NCBI GenBank assembly: GCA_034667465.1
Contig: JAXDJV010000014.1
Span: forward strand, 248,001-312,000
Source: JAOBAU01 sp034667465
Lineage (GTDB): Bacteria > Acidobacteriota > Thermoanaerobaculia > Gp7-AA8
Length of the DNA stretch: 64,000 nt
Direction of reading: 5' to 3'
A model generated the notes under the pieces. It did no database searches and was not told where the DNA came from. It saw only the letters and a list, made by a program, of their open reading frames with translations. Shown here piece by piece: positions 18,401 to 26,446 of this stretch (position 1 is its first letter; every line of letters begins with the position of its first letter). Both the position numbers and the translations under genes were made by a program.

Positions 18401-18775
18401 GGACCGAAGGTGATGCTGACGAACGGCTACGCCGGCTCCGGCGGTGACGCGCTGCCGTATTACTTCCGCGAGCGGAAGCTCGGCACGGTCATCGGCACGC
18501 GGACGTGGGGCGGTCTGATCGGACTTTCCGGCAGCCCGTCGCTGATGGATGGCGGCAGCGTCTCGGTGCCGACGTTCCGCTTCCTCGATCCGTCAGGAAT
18601 GTGGGCGGTCGAAGGAACCGGCGTCTCGCCCGACATCGAAGTGATCGATCGTCCCGAGCTCGTTGCCGCAGGGAAGGATCCGTCGCTCGAGAAGGCGGTC
18701 GAAGTGTTGTTGCAGCAGCTGAAGGAACATCCGCCGGCGAAGCTGACCATCCCGCCGTCGCCGGGAAGTCACTAA
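15467..18775 (+). CDS. Tricorn-type protease, secreted (S41 family with beta-propellers and PDZ)
   Basis: 1102 residues. Signal peptide about 1-17, then two beta-propeller parts with repeated PDG/SPDGK and WSPDSK motifs (about 20-560), a low-complexity Ala/Lys/Pro stretch (about 545-600), a tricorn core around 700-770 with His769 (GAGHVY), a PDZ domain (about 780-870) and an S41 serine-protease domain with Ser991 in YAGSGGD and the following Asp994. Tricorn homologues degrade peptides in a propeller-gated chamber. This copy carries a signal peptide, so it should act outside the cytoplasm, as do many Acidobacteriota versions. It overlaps the convergent gene at 18772 by 4 bases. Confidence 0.93.
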   Translation: MRKLTLLLALLSVSAFAQETRLLRQPDIHGDSVVFSYGGDLWLASASGGDARRLTSDDGNEYFPKFSPDGRTIAFTGEYSGTKQVYVMPADGSAAPKQLTFYNDVGAIPPRGGVDNRVLGWSPDGKYVVFNPHRQPWNDRIPRHYIVPANGGMETPLPMPEGSGGMYSADGTKYVYTPISREFATWKRYRGGQAQDVWIYDLANNSSERLTNDPATDNQPLWIGDTIYFTSDRDAGRLNLYTYDLKSKQTKKVTSHGDYDVLWPSSDRHSIVYEVGGSIWRFDPAAQRDTRIPIRVVGDFRNTMPYFKNVRGNINWYNLSPSGARALFEARGEIFTAPAKNGEVRNLTQTPGIREMNPVWSPDGKWIAYLSDKAGDEYEIFVRSADGVGDERQVTSGGKAWKLDPVWSPDSKSLAYGDKEHTLHIVDVASGKTTDVDRSEYGDITTYRWAPDSKWLVYTKNNETRFSVIWLHSLGDGKNYQLTSGMTDDNDPVFDPKGRYLYFESNRDFNLTFSAFEFNYVYTDPTRIYVGVLAQDGPALFLPQSDEEKVAAAEKDSKSADKTPAPESAKPSADAKPPAETKTATAADDTAPKKGVPPVKIDIAGFEKRVRAIPGPSGNYRSLAATANGPLYLLGPAGKTSLKLYNLEDRKEETILDNVRGYELDANADKIVVRSGNDYAIVAAKAGQKVDSPIALDRMEMKIDPKVEWTQEFGDAWRILRDWFYDPNMIGNDWNGVRAKYGQLVPFVASRGDLDEVLAQLAGEVGAGHVYVSPSDDTSVKRVDNGLLGAEIVADNGYYKVKHIYPGENWHERARSPLTEPGVKVREGDYILAVDGVSTKGVDNFYRLLENKAGRVVTLSVNAKPETTGARDEKVRPIAKENELRYLEWVQQRRDYVDKASGGRIGYIHLPNTGPEGNRELQKYFYPQVNKDALIIDDRYNGGGFIPDRMIEMLDRPLLNYWVQRNQKPTLTPAYAHQGPKVMLTNGYAGSGGDALPYYFRERKLGTVIGTRTWGGLIGLSGSPSLMDGGSVSVPTFRFLDPSGMWAVEGTGVSPDIEVIDRPELVAAGKDPSLEKAVEVLLQQLKEHPPAKLTIPPSPGSH

Positions 18776-19275
18776 CGCGTTCGGGCAGCGGCGGCGTCCT
18801 GTCGCCGCTGCTCGAAAATCTTCGCCAGCTCGTCGACGTCGACTCCGAAGTTGTCGGGCAGCATTCCGTCCACGCCGGCCATTACGCGATTCGCACGCGC
18901 CAGACGCGAGGCAGCTTCGCCGCGCAGCAGATAGCCGACGAAGCGAGCGCGCCGGATTTTCACGGTCCGAATCTCGTCGACGTCGCGCCACGCGATCGTC
19001 GTCTTTCGCCAGGTCGAGCCGATCGTGAATGAGTCGGGATCGAGCTGCAGATAGTTGCCGCGCCCGGTGAGCTGGAGCAGCGAGAGAGGGATGCCGAGTC
19101 CGAAAAACAGGACCATCAGCCAGCCGATCGGTTCGCCGTCGCGGATCATCACTACACCAACGGCCACGGCGGCGATGAAGAAGAGCAGCAGCAGCGTCCA
19201 CTTCGCTCTGCTCGGGTACAACGTAATCGTCTGACTCGGGTTGTGTTTGAGCGCCGCGATCGTGCTGGCATCCAT
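18772..19275 (-). CDS. Small membrane protein, STM3941/PH-like
   Basis: 167 residues with two N-terminal transmembrane segments (about 27-45 and 51-69) followed by a soluble part reading RGNYLQLDPDSFTIGS, then TTIAWRDVDEIRTV. This strand pattern, with a Trp-Arg-Asp-Val turn, is typical of bacterial PH-like membrane proteins (STM3941 type). The C-terminal DNFGVDVDELAKIFEQRR fits that family. Function unknown. It lies convergent to the tricorn gene (4-base overlap) and divergent from the peroxiredoxin gene. Confidence 0.6.
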   Translation of the reverse strand: MDASTIAALKHNPSQTITLYPSRAKWTLLLLFFIAAVAVGVVMIRDGEPIGWLMVLFFGLGIPLSLLQLTGRGNYLQLDPDSFTIGSTWRKTTIAWRDVDEIRTVKIRRARFVGYLLRGEAASRLARANRVMAGVDGMLPDNFGVDVDELAKIFEQRRQDAAAARTR

Positions 19276-19350
19276 ACCGCTACAATATCGAATGTGTCAT
19301 TGCGCGGAATCGTTCGATATGCAATCAGCGCCGTGACCGGAGGTGCGCCG

Positions 19351-19788
19351 ATGCTGAATGTGGGTGATGAGGCTCCCGATTTCGAAGTGCGTGACCACAA
19401 CGGCAACGCGGTCCGCCTCTCAGACCTGCGTGGCAGGCGCGTCGTCCTCTGGTTCTACCCGAAAGCCGACACACCTGGCTGAACGCTCGAAGGTTCCGGG
19501 TTCCGGGACCTCACGCCGCAGTACGAAGCGAAGAACACCGCCATCTTCGGAGTCAGCTTCGACACGCCGGAAGACAACGCAAAGTTCGCGAAGAAGTTCG
19601 ACTTCCCGTTCCCGCTGTTGTGCGACGTCGATCGCAGCATCGGCCTCGCATACGGCGCGGCGACGAGCGAGAAAGACGAGTACGCGAAACGGATTGCGTA
19701 CGTCATCGATGAGAACGGACGGATCGCCGAGGCGCATCCGAAAGTCGATCCGAAAACGTATCCGCGCGAACAGCTCGAGCGGCTCTGA
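19351..19788 (+). CDS. Bcp-type peroxiredoxin, predicted selenoprotein (Sec44 encoded by TGA 19480-19482)
   Basis: From ATG 19351 (preceded by GGAGGT) the frame reads a peroxiredoxin: GDEAPDFEVRDHNGN at 5-19, VVLWFYPKADTPG at 31-43, then TGA, then TLEGSGFRDL, FGVSFDTPEDNAKFA, PFPLLCDVD and RIAYVIDENGRI, ending with TGA at 19786-19788. Total 145 residues, the Bcp length. The in-frame TGA falls exactly where Bcp proteins have the peroxidatic Cys (TPGC). The following 101 codons stay open and match the family, so this is not random decay. The resolving Cys five residues later is Ser, giving a one-Sec peroxidase. It should reduce peroxides with an external thiol donor. A hairpin fitting a bacterial SECIS follows. 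The alternative is a nonsense mutation or sequencing error. Confidence 0.85.
19491..19511 (+). promoter_or_regulatory. Putative bacterial SECIS hairpin
   Basis: AGGTTCCGG (19491-19499) pairs with CCGGGACCT (19503-19511) over 9 bases with one G-U pair, around the loop GTT. The loop begins 17 bases after the TGA and opens with G. Known bacterial SECIS elements lie directly downstream of the UGA within the coding region, with a G at the start of a small apical loop at about this distance. The arrangement GGTT-GGT-ACC also resembles the E. coli fdhF element. Binding by SelB is inferred. Confidence 0.7.
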
Positions 19789-19791
19789 CGC

Positions 19792-20493
19792 TCAGGCGAA
19801 CATCAACTCGTACTGCTCGTGGACGATGCGATAGCACTCGCACGCGACGTCTTCGAGCTCGACACGATTGGTGATGGCGATGAAGCCGCGCCGATACTGA
19901 ATCAGTCCGCGTTCCTGCAGCGCCAGCGCTGCTTCGGTTACGCCGGCGCGGCGAACGCCGAGCATCGTGGCGAGATACTCCTGCGTGATCGCGACGTCGT
20001 CGGAGCCGATGCCGTCGCTGCTCATCAGCAGCCAGCGCGCGAGCCGCTCTTCGACCTGATGCCGTCGATTGCACGCCGCCGACTGCGACGCGATGATGAA
20101 CAGCGTGTTCACGTAGCGATTCAGGAGCGACTGCAATTCGCCGCCGCGCGCGTACAGCTCACGGATCACGTCTGACGGAATGCGCAGCGCTTCGCCGGCG
20201 ACCTGCGTTACGGTTTCCATCGGCGTCCGGTCGACGCCGAGGAGGATCGGGATGCCGACCATGCCCTCGCGTCCGACGGCGCCTGATTCGACGGTCGAGC
20301 CGTCTTCGAGCACGATCACGAGCGACGCCAGCGCCGTCTCCGGAAACCAGACGTAACGTATCGGTTCGCGCGGCTCGATCAGCGGATCGCCGACCTCGAG
20401 CGCGATCCGATCGGCATGCGGTGCGAGCGCGGCCGGATCTGCAGCGGTGAGTCTTGCGAAGAGACGATTTCCGATGGTGGTCGTATCGATCAT
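19792..20493 (-). CDS. Crp/Fnr-family transcriptional regulator
   Basis: 233 residues. An N-terminal cyclic-nucleotide-binding-like beta barrel (about 30-130: YVWFPETALASLVIVLEDGSTVE, GREGMVG) is followed by the dimer helix and a C-terminal winged helix (about 165-215: ITQEYLATMLGVRRAGVTEA, then ERGLIQYRRGFIAI). There is no FNR-type N-terminal Cys cluster, so the effector is unlikely to be a 4Fe-4S cluster. It ends 3 bases after the peroxiredoxin stop on the opposite strand. Many such regulators respond to oxidative or nutrient stress, but the targets here are not visible. Confidence 0.88.
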   Translation of the reverse strand: MIDTTTIGNRLFARLTAADPAALAPHADRIALEVGDPLIEPREPIRYVWFPETALASLVIVLEDGSTVESGAVGREGMVGIPILLGVDRTPMETVTQVAGEALRIPSDVIRELYARGGELQSLLNRYVNTLFIIASQSAACNRRHQVEERLARWLLMSSDGIGSDDVAITQEYLATMLGVRRAGVTEAALALQERGLIQYRRGFIAITNRVELEDVACECYRIVHEQYELMFA

Positions 20494-20503
20494 CTGAGGC
20501 GGT

Positions 20504-20567
20504 ATGAGTGATGAGGCATGAGTAAAGGCGGACTGCTTCTACTCATACCTCATTACTCATGCCTCGT
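20504..20567. repeat. Heptamer-built inverted repeat, copy 1
   Basis: The left arm is three tandem 7-mers, ATGAGTG-ATGAGGC-ATGAGTA (20504-20524). The right arm is TACTCAT, ACCTCAT, TACTCAT, GCCTCGT (20540-20567), the reverse complements of the same units. It lies between the Crp/Fnr start and the MacA-like gene. The arms can form a stem of about 21 base pairs with few mismatches. The same unit type builds the repeat at 22700. Confidence 0.75.
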
Positions 20568-20668
20568 TACGACCAACATTCGTGCCAGTCGCTGCCGTGG
20601 CGTGGTGTCGATCTGCAACCTTTCCCCTTCCGCTTCGAATACACGCTCATCAACCTGTGAGGTAAGAC

Positions 20669-21892
20669 ATGAGCGGATCGAAGCGGAAGAAGAAAGTTGC
20701 GGTCTTTTCACTGATTGCGCTGGCCATTGCCATCGTCGTCGTCTTTGTCGCCATGAAAGCGAAAGGCGGCAAGCAGGAAGTGAAATACCCGGTCAAAACC
20801 GGCAAGGCCGAAGTCGCCGACGTCCAGGTGAAGGTGACGGAAGTCGGCACCGTGCAGCCCGAGGTCAAAGTCGATGTGAAGAGCGCCGTCTCCGGAAAGG
20901 TGACGGAGATTCTGCACCGCGACGGCGATCAGGTTCGGCGCGGCGACGTCCTCGCGCGAGTCGAGCCCGATCTGGCTCAGGCGCAGTCGCTGGCCGAGAC
21001 CAAGAACGCGCTCAGCGCGGCGCAGATCCGCTACACGCAGGCGAAGAAAAATTACGACGCCGATCACTCCCTCTTCACGCAGGGACTCCTCGCGACGAAA
21101 ACGAATCGCGACAGCGAAGCCGAGTACCTCGCGGCCAGGCAGGAGTTCGACAAGGCGCAGGAGAAATACACGCTCGTCGAGAAGAGCGGCATTCCGATCA
21201 ATCAGTCGCCCGAGAAGTTCCAGGGCTCGAACGTCGTCGCGCCGATGGACGGAACGGTGCTGACGAAGAACGTCGAGATCGGCGAGTCGATCACGTCCGG
21301 CGTCTCATCGTTCAACGCCGGCACGGTGCTCTTCAGCGTCGCCGATGTCTCGAAGATGATCGTGAAAGCGGGCGTGAACGAAGTCGACATCGGCAAGATC
21401 CGCGTCGGCATGCCGGTCAAGGTGACGCTCGACGCGTACCCGAAGATGGCGTTCCCGGCACGCATCGAGCGGATCGCTCCGGCCGTTCGTCTCGACGACA
21501 AAGTGCGCGTGTTCGACGTCGAAGTCCGTCTCGACGCGCAGGGGAAAGAGCTGCGGTCGGGCATGACCGCCAACATCGAAGTGGCCGGCGAGCGCAAAGA
21601 GAAGGTGCTGACGGTTCCGGTGGAGTCGGTGTTCCAGCGCGATGAGGGCGAGATCGTTTACGTGAAGAAGACGGTCGATCCGAAGGTGCTGGCCGAGCAG
21701 GCGAAAAAGAAGAAAAGCGACGACGACAAGAAGGATGACTGGAAGCAGTACTTCGAGAAGCGCGTCGTCGTGACCGGACTGTCGGACAACGCACACGTGC
21801 AGATCATCAGCGGTCTGAAGGCGGGCGAAGAAGTGGCGCTCGAAGATCCGTCGCTGCCGGCCGACAAGAAGAAGGAAGACAACGACGACTAG
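20669..21892 (+). CDS. HlyD/MacA-family periplasmic adaptor of an ABC export system
   Basis: 407 residues: one N-terminal transmembrane helix (about 10-28), a lipoyl/barrel-sandwich half (VKVDVKSAVSGKVTEILHRDGDQVRRGDVLARVEP, split across about 65-105), a coiled-coil hairpin (about 105-170), the second lipoyl half (VVAPMDGTVLTKNVEIGE) and a beta-barrel domain (about 225-300). A Lys/Asp-rich stretch lies near 345-365 and at the C-terminus. The adaptor links an inner-membrane pump to an outer-membrane channel. It heads a four-gene cluster with an ATPase and two permeases. No TolC-type gene is in the window. Confidence 0.9.
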   Translation: MSGSKRKKKVAVFSLIALAIAIVVVFVAMKAKGGKQEVKYPVKTGKAEVADVQVKVTEVGTVQPEVKVDVKSAVSGKVTEILHRDGDQVRRGDVLARVEPDLAQAQSLAETKNALSAAQIRYTQAKKNYDADHSLFTQGLLATKTNRDSEAEYLAARQEFDKAQEKYTLVEKSGIPINQSPEKFQGSNVVAPMDGTVLTKNVEIGESITSGVSSFNAGTVLFSVADVSKMIVKAGVNEVDIGKIRVGMPVKVTLDAYPKMAFPARIERIAPAVRLDDKVRVFDVEVRLDAQGKELRSGMTANIEVAGERKEKVLTVPVESVFQRDEGEIVYVKKTVDPKVLAEQAKKKKSDDDKKDDWKQYFEKRVVVTGLSDNAHVQIISGLKAGEEVALEDPSLPADKKKEDNDD

Positions 21893-21956
21893 CGGGCACG
21901 GCCCGCGGCGCTGGTTGGCATAGCCTCAGCGTCCCTTGCCGCACGTGGAGACAGCA

Positions 21957-22699
<743 letters not shown>

Positions 22700-22703
<4 letters not shown>

Positions 22704-22756
22704 GGCATGGGGCATGAGTAGAAGCCTCTGCTCATTACTCGTTACTCATACCTCAT
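22700..22756. repeat. Heptamer-built inverted repeat, copy 2
   Basis: Left arm ATGAGGC-ATGGGGC-ATGAGTA (22700-22720); right arm TGCTCAT-TACTCGT-TACTCAT-ACCTCAT (22729-22756). The left arm supplies the TGA stop of the ATPase gene (22701-22703), and the right arm ends 13 bases before the next start. The units are the same as in copy 1, about 2.2 kb away. Confidence 0.75.
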
Positions 22757-22769
22757 CACTGGAATCACA

Positions 22770-23999
22770 ATGATCATCCTCGAATCGATCATCGACGGCA
22801 TCCGCGACATTCGCGATCACTTCGGCCGCACGCTGCTGCAGCTCGTCGGGATCATTCTCGGTGCGGGCTCGATCGTCGCGACCTTCTCGCTCTCCGTCGC
22901 CGGCAAAGCGCAGTCGATGGAGTACTACAAGGTCAGCGGCGGCATCCAGAAGATCTGGATCTCCGACAAGCCGACTGGCAAAGTCACGCTCGATGCGAAA
23001 GCGCTCGCGTCGAAAGGGCTCACGTACGCCGACGTCATCGCGCTCAAGCGCGAGTCGAAAGAGATCGATCTCGTCTCGCCGGTCTCCAACTCGGACATGA
23101 CGATCCGCTATCGCAACATCGAGAAGCCGCGATCGGTCATGGGCGTCACGCCGGCGTACTCGCCGATGAACGACTTCCACTCCGGCACCGGACGGTTCAT
23201 CACCGACGGTGATCTCACGTCCGCCGCGCGCGTCGTCGTCCTCGGTAGCGAGCGCGCTCAGGAATTCTTCGGCTCCGACAATCCGATCGGCAGGACGATC
23301 GCCATGAACGGCGCCGGTTACCTCGTCGTCGGTGTGATGGAGGAGAAGTACTTCAGCTTCGATCACAAGCGCAACGTCATGCGCTGGATGAACCGGCAGA
23401 TCTACATCCCGATCACGACGATGGTCACGCGCAAAGGCGAGCCGCTCACCAGCGGAAAGATCTCGTTCATGCACGCGCGGATGCGCGACATCAAAAAGAA
23501 CGAAGAGGCGGTCGAGGAGATCAAGACGATCCTCGCGCGGCAGCACGGCGTCGTCGATTTCGAAGTCTTCTCCCGCATCGCCAACCTGCGCCGCAACGAG
23601 CAGAACAACAAGATGTACGACATGCTGTTCATGGTTTGCGGCGTCATCTCGCTGCTCGTCGGCGGCATCGTCGTCATGAACATTCAGCTGGCCTCGTTCA
23701 ATGAACGGGTCCGCGAAGTCGGCACGCGCAAAGCGGTCGGCGCATCGCCGGCGCAAATTTTCTTCCAGTTCCTCACCGAGTCGGTGCTCGTCTCGATCTT
23801 CGGCGGCTTCATCGGTCTGTTCGTCGGACGCCTGTTCACCGCCGGCATCTCGCTGCTGATTCGCAGCGCGCCGATCGTGACGATGTCGACGTGCATCTAT
23901 GCGCTGACGTTCGCCGCCGGGACCGGACTGCTGTTCGGGATGTATCCAGCGCTGCGCGCGTCGCGACTCAATCCGATCGAAGCGCTGAGGACGGAGTAA
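22770..23999 (+). CDS. MacB-type ABC permease 1
   Basis: 409 residues with the MacB/FtsX layout: one N-terminal transmembrane helix (about 20-40), a large periplasmic domain (about 45-275, with MGVTPAYSPMND and FSFDHKRNVMRWM) and three C-terminal helices (about 285-310, 330-360, 375-395) ending PALRASRLNPIEALRTE, the conserved tail of these permeases. These proteins pass mechanical force from the ATPase to substrates in the periplasm. The next permease begins 3 bases after the stop, so the two are probably made together as a heterodimer. Confidence 0.92.
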   Translation: MIILESIIDGIRDIRDHFGRTLLQLVGIILGAGSIVATFSLSVAGKAQSMEYYKVSGGIQKIWISDKPTGKVTLDAKALASKGLTYADVIALKRESKEIDLVSPVSNSDMTIRYRNIEKPRSVMGVTPAYSPMNDFHSGTGRFITDGDLTSAARVVVLGSERAQEFFGSDNPIGRTIAMNGAGYLVVGVMEEKYFSFDHKRNVMRWMNRQIYIPITTMVTRKGEPLTSGKISFMHARMRDIKKNEEAVEEIKTILARQHGVVDFEVFSRIANLRRNEQNNKMYDMLFMVCGVISLLVGGIVVMNIQLASFNERVREVGTRKAVGASPAQIFFQFLTESVLVSIFGGFIGLFVGRLFTAGISLLIRSAPIVTMSTCIYALTFAAGTGLLFGMYPALRASRLNPIEALRTE

Positions 24000-24002
24000 G
24001 TC

Positions 24003-25229
24003 ATGCAAATCGGCGAATCAGTCCGCACCAGCCTCGAAGAAGTGAAGGGGCATCCGCTCCGTTCGTTCTTCACGCTCATCGGCGTGATCCTCGGCACGCT
24101 CGCAATCGTCGTCGTCATGTCGGTTCTCGACGGCGTTTCCGCCGCGGTCTGGCAGGGCATCGAAGACCTCGGCATGGACGGCGTGCTCGTGATGTCGTCC
24201 CGGATGCCGACCGATCGCGTCGAGCGCGCCAAAGTTTCCGTGTCGCGCGGCATGCGGCTCGAAGATCAGCGCTGGTTCGAGAACAGCAATCTGATCACCG
24301 CCATCGGCCCGGTAGGGGAGTCGCGTTCGGTCGTCACCTTCGGCAGCATCACGCGGCGCGTCCCGGTTTACGGCGTCACGCCGACGTTCGCGGCGATCAA
24401 GAATCGGAAGATCATGAGCGGCCGTTTCATCGGCGAGCGCGATCAGCAATCGAACGCGCCGGTCTGTGTGCTCGGATTCAAACTCAAGCAGCAGCTCTTC
24501 TCCGGCAATGACGCCATCGGCCAGCAGATCAGCCTCGGCGGACGACGGCTGACCGTCGTCGGCGTCGGCACCGAATTCAACATGAAGTTCGTCAATGACG
24601 ACGACATGCGCAAAGAGACCGGCGGACTCTACATCCCGTTCTCCGTCTATCAGGACATGTTCGGCCGTATCAACGCGATCTCGTACATGCTCGCCAAAGC
24701 GGTCGAGCCGGAAAAGTCGATCGATGCCGAAGATGAAGCGGCCCGCATTTATGCGCGCGCGCACAATGGGATTCACGACGTGCGCGTCGACAACGTCGGC
24801 AAAGACATCCTCAAAGAGCGCGGCAATATTCGGACGATCCTGCGCAACTGGCGGATCATCTTCTTCTCGATTGCAGCGGTATCACTGGTCATCGGCGGAG
24901 TCGGCATTTTCTCCGTGCTGAAGATTTCGATCTCCGAGCGGCTGTTCGAGATCGGACTGCGCAAATCGATCGGCGCGACCGACGGCGAGATCTTCATGCA
25001 GTTCCTGATCGAGGCGATCACGCTCTCCGTCGTCGGTGCCGGCATCGGTCTCGGCCTCGGCATCCTCGTCGTGAAGCTGATCTCCGGTTCGTTCCCCGCG
25101 GGTCTGCCGGTTTCGACGTTCGGCCTGTCGGTCGCGAGCGGTTTCGCGATCTCGATCGGACTGATCGCCGGACTCTATCCGTCGATTGCCGCGTCGCGAC
25201 TGGAGCCGGTGGAGGCGTTGCGGGCGTAG
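24003..25229 (+). CDS. MacB-type ABC permease 2
   Basis: 408 residues with the same layout as permease 1: N-terminal helix (about 22-42), periplasmic domain (about 45-280) and three C-terminal helices ending YPSIAASRLEPVEALRA. The two permeases differ in the periplasmic domain, which suggests an asymmetric pair. It closes the four-gene cluster adaptor-ATPase-permease-permease. The substrate (antibiotic, lipid or peptide) cannot be told from sequence. Confidence 0.92.
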   Translation: MQIGESVRTSLEEVKGHPLRSFFTLIGVILGTLAIVVVMSVLDGVSAAVWQGIEDLGMDGVLVMSSRMPTDRVERAKVSVSRGMRLEDQRWFENSNLITAIGPVGESRSVVTFGSITRRVPVYGVTPTFAAIKNRKIMSGRFIGERDQQSNAPVCVLGFKLKQQLFSGNDAIGQQISLGGRRLTVVGVGTEFNMKFVNDDDMRKETGGLYIPFSVYQDMFGRINAISYMLAKAVEPEKSIDAEDEAARIYARAHNGIHDVRVDNVGKDILKERGNIRTILRNWRIIFFSIAAVSLVIGGVGIFSVLKISISERLFEIGLRKSIGATDGEIFMQFLIEAITLSVVGAGIGLGLGILVVKLISGSFPAGLPVSTFGLSVASGFAISIGLIAGLYPSIAASRLEPVEALRA

Positions 25230-25268
25230 ACGCGTTTAAGCTACTTATCTGCATTTTCGTGGCGAAAA

Positions 25269-25286
25269 ATTGTTGACGGCAACAAT
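25269..25286. promoter_or_regulatory. Inverted repeat upstream of a Cys-rich exported-protein gene
   Basis: ATTGTTG-ACGG-CAACAAT is a perfect 7-base inverted repeat centred 44 bases before the start at 25321. It contains TTGACG, which resembles a -35 box, so it may be an operator over a promoter. TTGACGGCAA also occurs at 12899-12908, upstream of the Cys-rich gene at 12942. Confidence 0.4.
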
Positions 25287-25320
25287 GAAGTATGCCAATC
25301 TCTCGCGCGGAGATTGAGCG

Positions 25321-25756
25321 ATGAACATTCGTCCGCAAGTCGTTTTTCCTGCCCTGGTCGTTGCGGGTCTCATGACATGGAACACTCCGGCGCATGCTGA
25401 TGAAAACCAGTGCCCACCTGAAGTAATGGACTGCGGTTGCGGCACCGATCCTTCCTGTCCGGGCGTAGATCTGAGCGCGTATTACATCGACGACACGTGC
25501 GATCCCGAAGTCGACCCGTCCTGCGATCAACTCCGGCGACACCGCAATTGAGGCGTATTCAAAATGCGGGAGTGTCGCGCAGACGGCGCGTTTCCGCCTC
25601 TGCTACTGGGGCTGCCGCGACCACTACAAGGATACGCAGGACACCTGCGACAGCTGGCTGATGTACATCGGCGGCGGACGCCTCGCATGTCATTCAGAAG
25701 CGGCGCGCGACTATGAAAACTGCGTCGCCCAGTGCGCAATCGATTACTGCGGTTGA
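25321..25756 (+). pseudogene. Cys-rich secreted protein gene, interrupted by a frameshift near 25520
   Basis: The first part (25321-25551) codes a signal peptide (about 1-26, ending AHA) and an acidic Cys-rich start (CGCGTDPSCPG, DDTCDPEVDPSC), then runs into 10 unrelated residues and a stop. From about 25520 the +1 frame continues with clear Cys-rich coding sense: AYSKCGSVAQ, LCYWGCRDHYKDTQDTCDSW, GGRLACH, and ENCVAQCAIDYCG with a stop at 25754-25756. Joined, the two parts would make about 145 residues with some 16 Cys. Loss of function, a sequencing error, or programmed shifting are all possible. The next gene begins 17 bases on. Confidence 0.65.
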
Positions 25757-25772
25757 TGGAAAGGACGAACTC

Positions 25773-26435
25773 ATGAGCGTGAAACGCTTTGGTGTGGTTC
25801 TCTGTCTCTTACTTGCTGCTGCATCCGCGTTCGCCGGCGAACATCTGCTCGCCCGCGTGCACGGCGCGGTCGTTGCGCCTTCCGGCAGCCGCACTTTCTT
25901 CACGGAGCTGATGTTCAGCGGAGACGTTCGTGCGAACGTCACGCTGTGGAAAGCGGAAAACGGTCATCACTACATTCTTCGCAGTTCCGACAACTTCATC
26001 CGCAAAGAGGGGAGCGTTTCGTTCTCCGATCTCGACACGAAACGGTTTCTGAAGGTGACTTGGGTCATCCCCGTTGACGGTTCGACGCCCGCACAGGCCG
26101 CCGCCGCCGAGAAGCACCTCAACGCTTCGACGTATACAGTCGAACAGGTCATTGTGAAGACTGCATCCCTGACGATGACGGTACCGGTGTCGCCATCGAT
26201 GACCGGCCAGATGCGTTCGGCGCTTCGTCGCGACCTGCCGCCGGAGTTCATCAAAGCGCTGGTCGACGTCACGATTCACGCAGCAACAGCTTCGTCGCCG
26301 GCGGGGCAGCCCGCCTGTCAGTATCTTGCGTCGCTGTTCGTTGACGCCGCCTCGTGCAGAGCGCGCGGCGCCAACGCGGTGCCGGCGGATGACGACTGCG
26401 CGTTCGACGCGGAATTCGGATATCCCTGCGATTAG
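25773..26435 (+). CDS. Secreted protein of unknown function
   Basis: 220 residues from ATG 25773, preceded by GGAAAGGA; the open frame upstream overlaps the broken Cys-rich gene. Signal peptide about 1-21, ending ASAFA. The first half is beta-rich (ARVHGAVVAPSGSRTFF, ADVTLW-like and ILRSSDNF). The C-terminal 45 residues hold four Cys (PACQYL, AASCRA, DDDCAF, YPCD). No known domain recognised. It lies between the broken Cys-rich gene and a lipoprotein gene on the same strand and may belong with them. Confidence 0.6.
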   Translation: MSVKRFGVVLCLLLAAASAFAGEHLLARVHGAVVAPSGSRTFFTELMFSGDVRANVTLWKAENGHHYILRSSDNFIRKEGSVSFSDLDTKRFLKVTWVIPVDGSTPAQAAAAEKHLNASTYTVEQVIVKTASLTMTVPVSPSMTGQMRSALRRDLPPEFIKALVDVTIHAATASSPAGQPACQYLASLFVDAASCRARGANAVPADDDCAFDAEFGYPCD

Positions 26436-26446
26436 TATTCGGCCGA

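Noticed and set aside
19480..19482. Reading the peroxiredoxin TGA as an ordinary nonsense mutation
   Set aside because: The codon falls on the catalytic residue, the downstream frame is intact and a SECIS-like stem follows; a random stop is possible but less likely.
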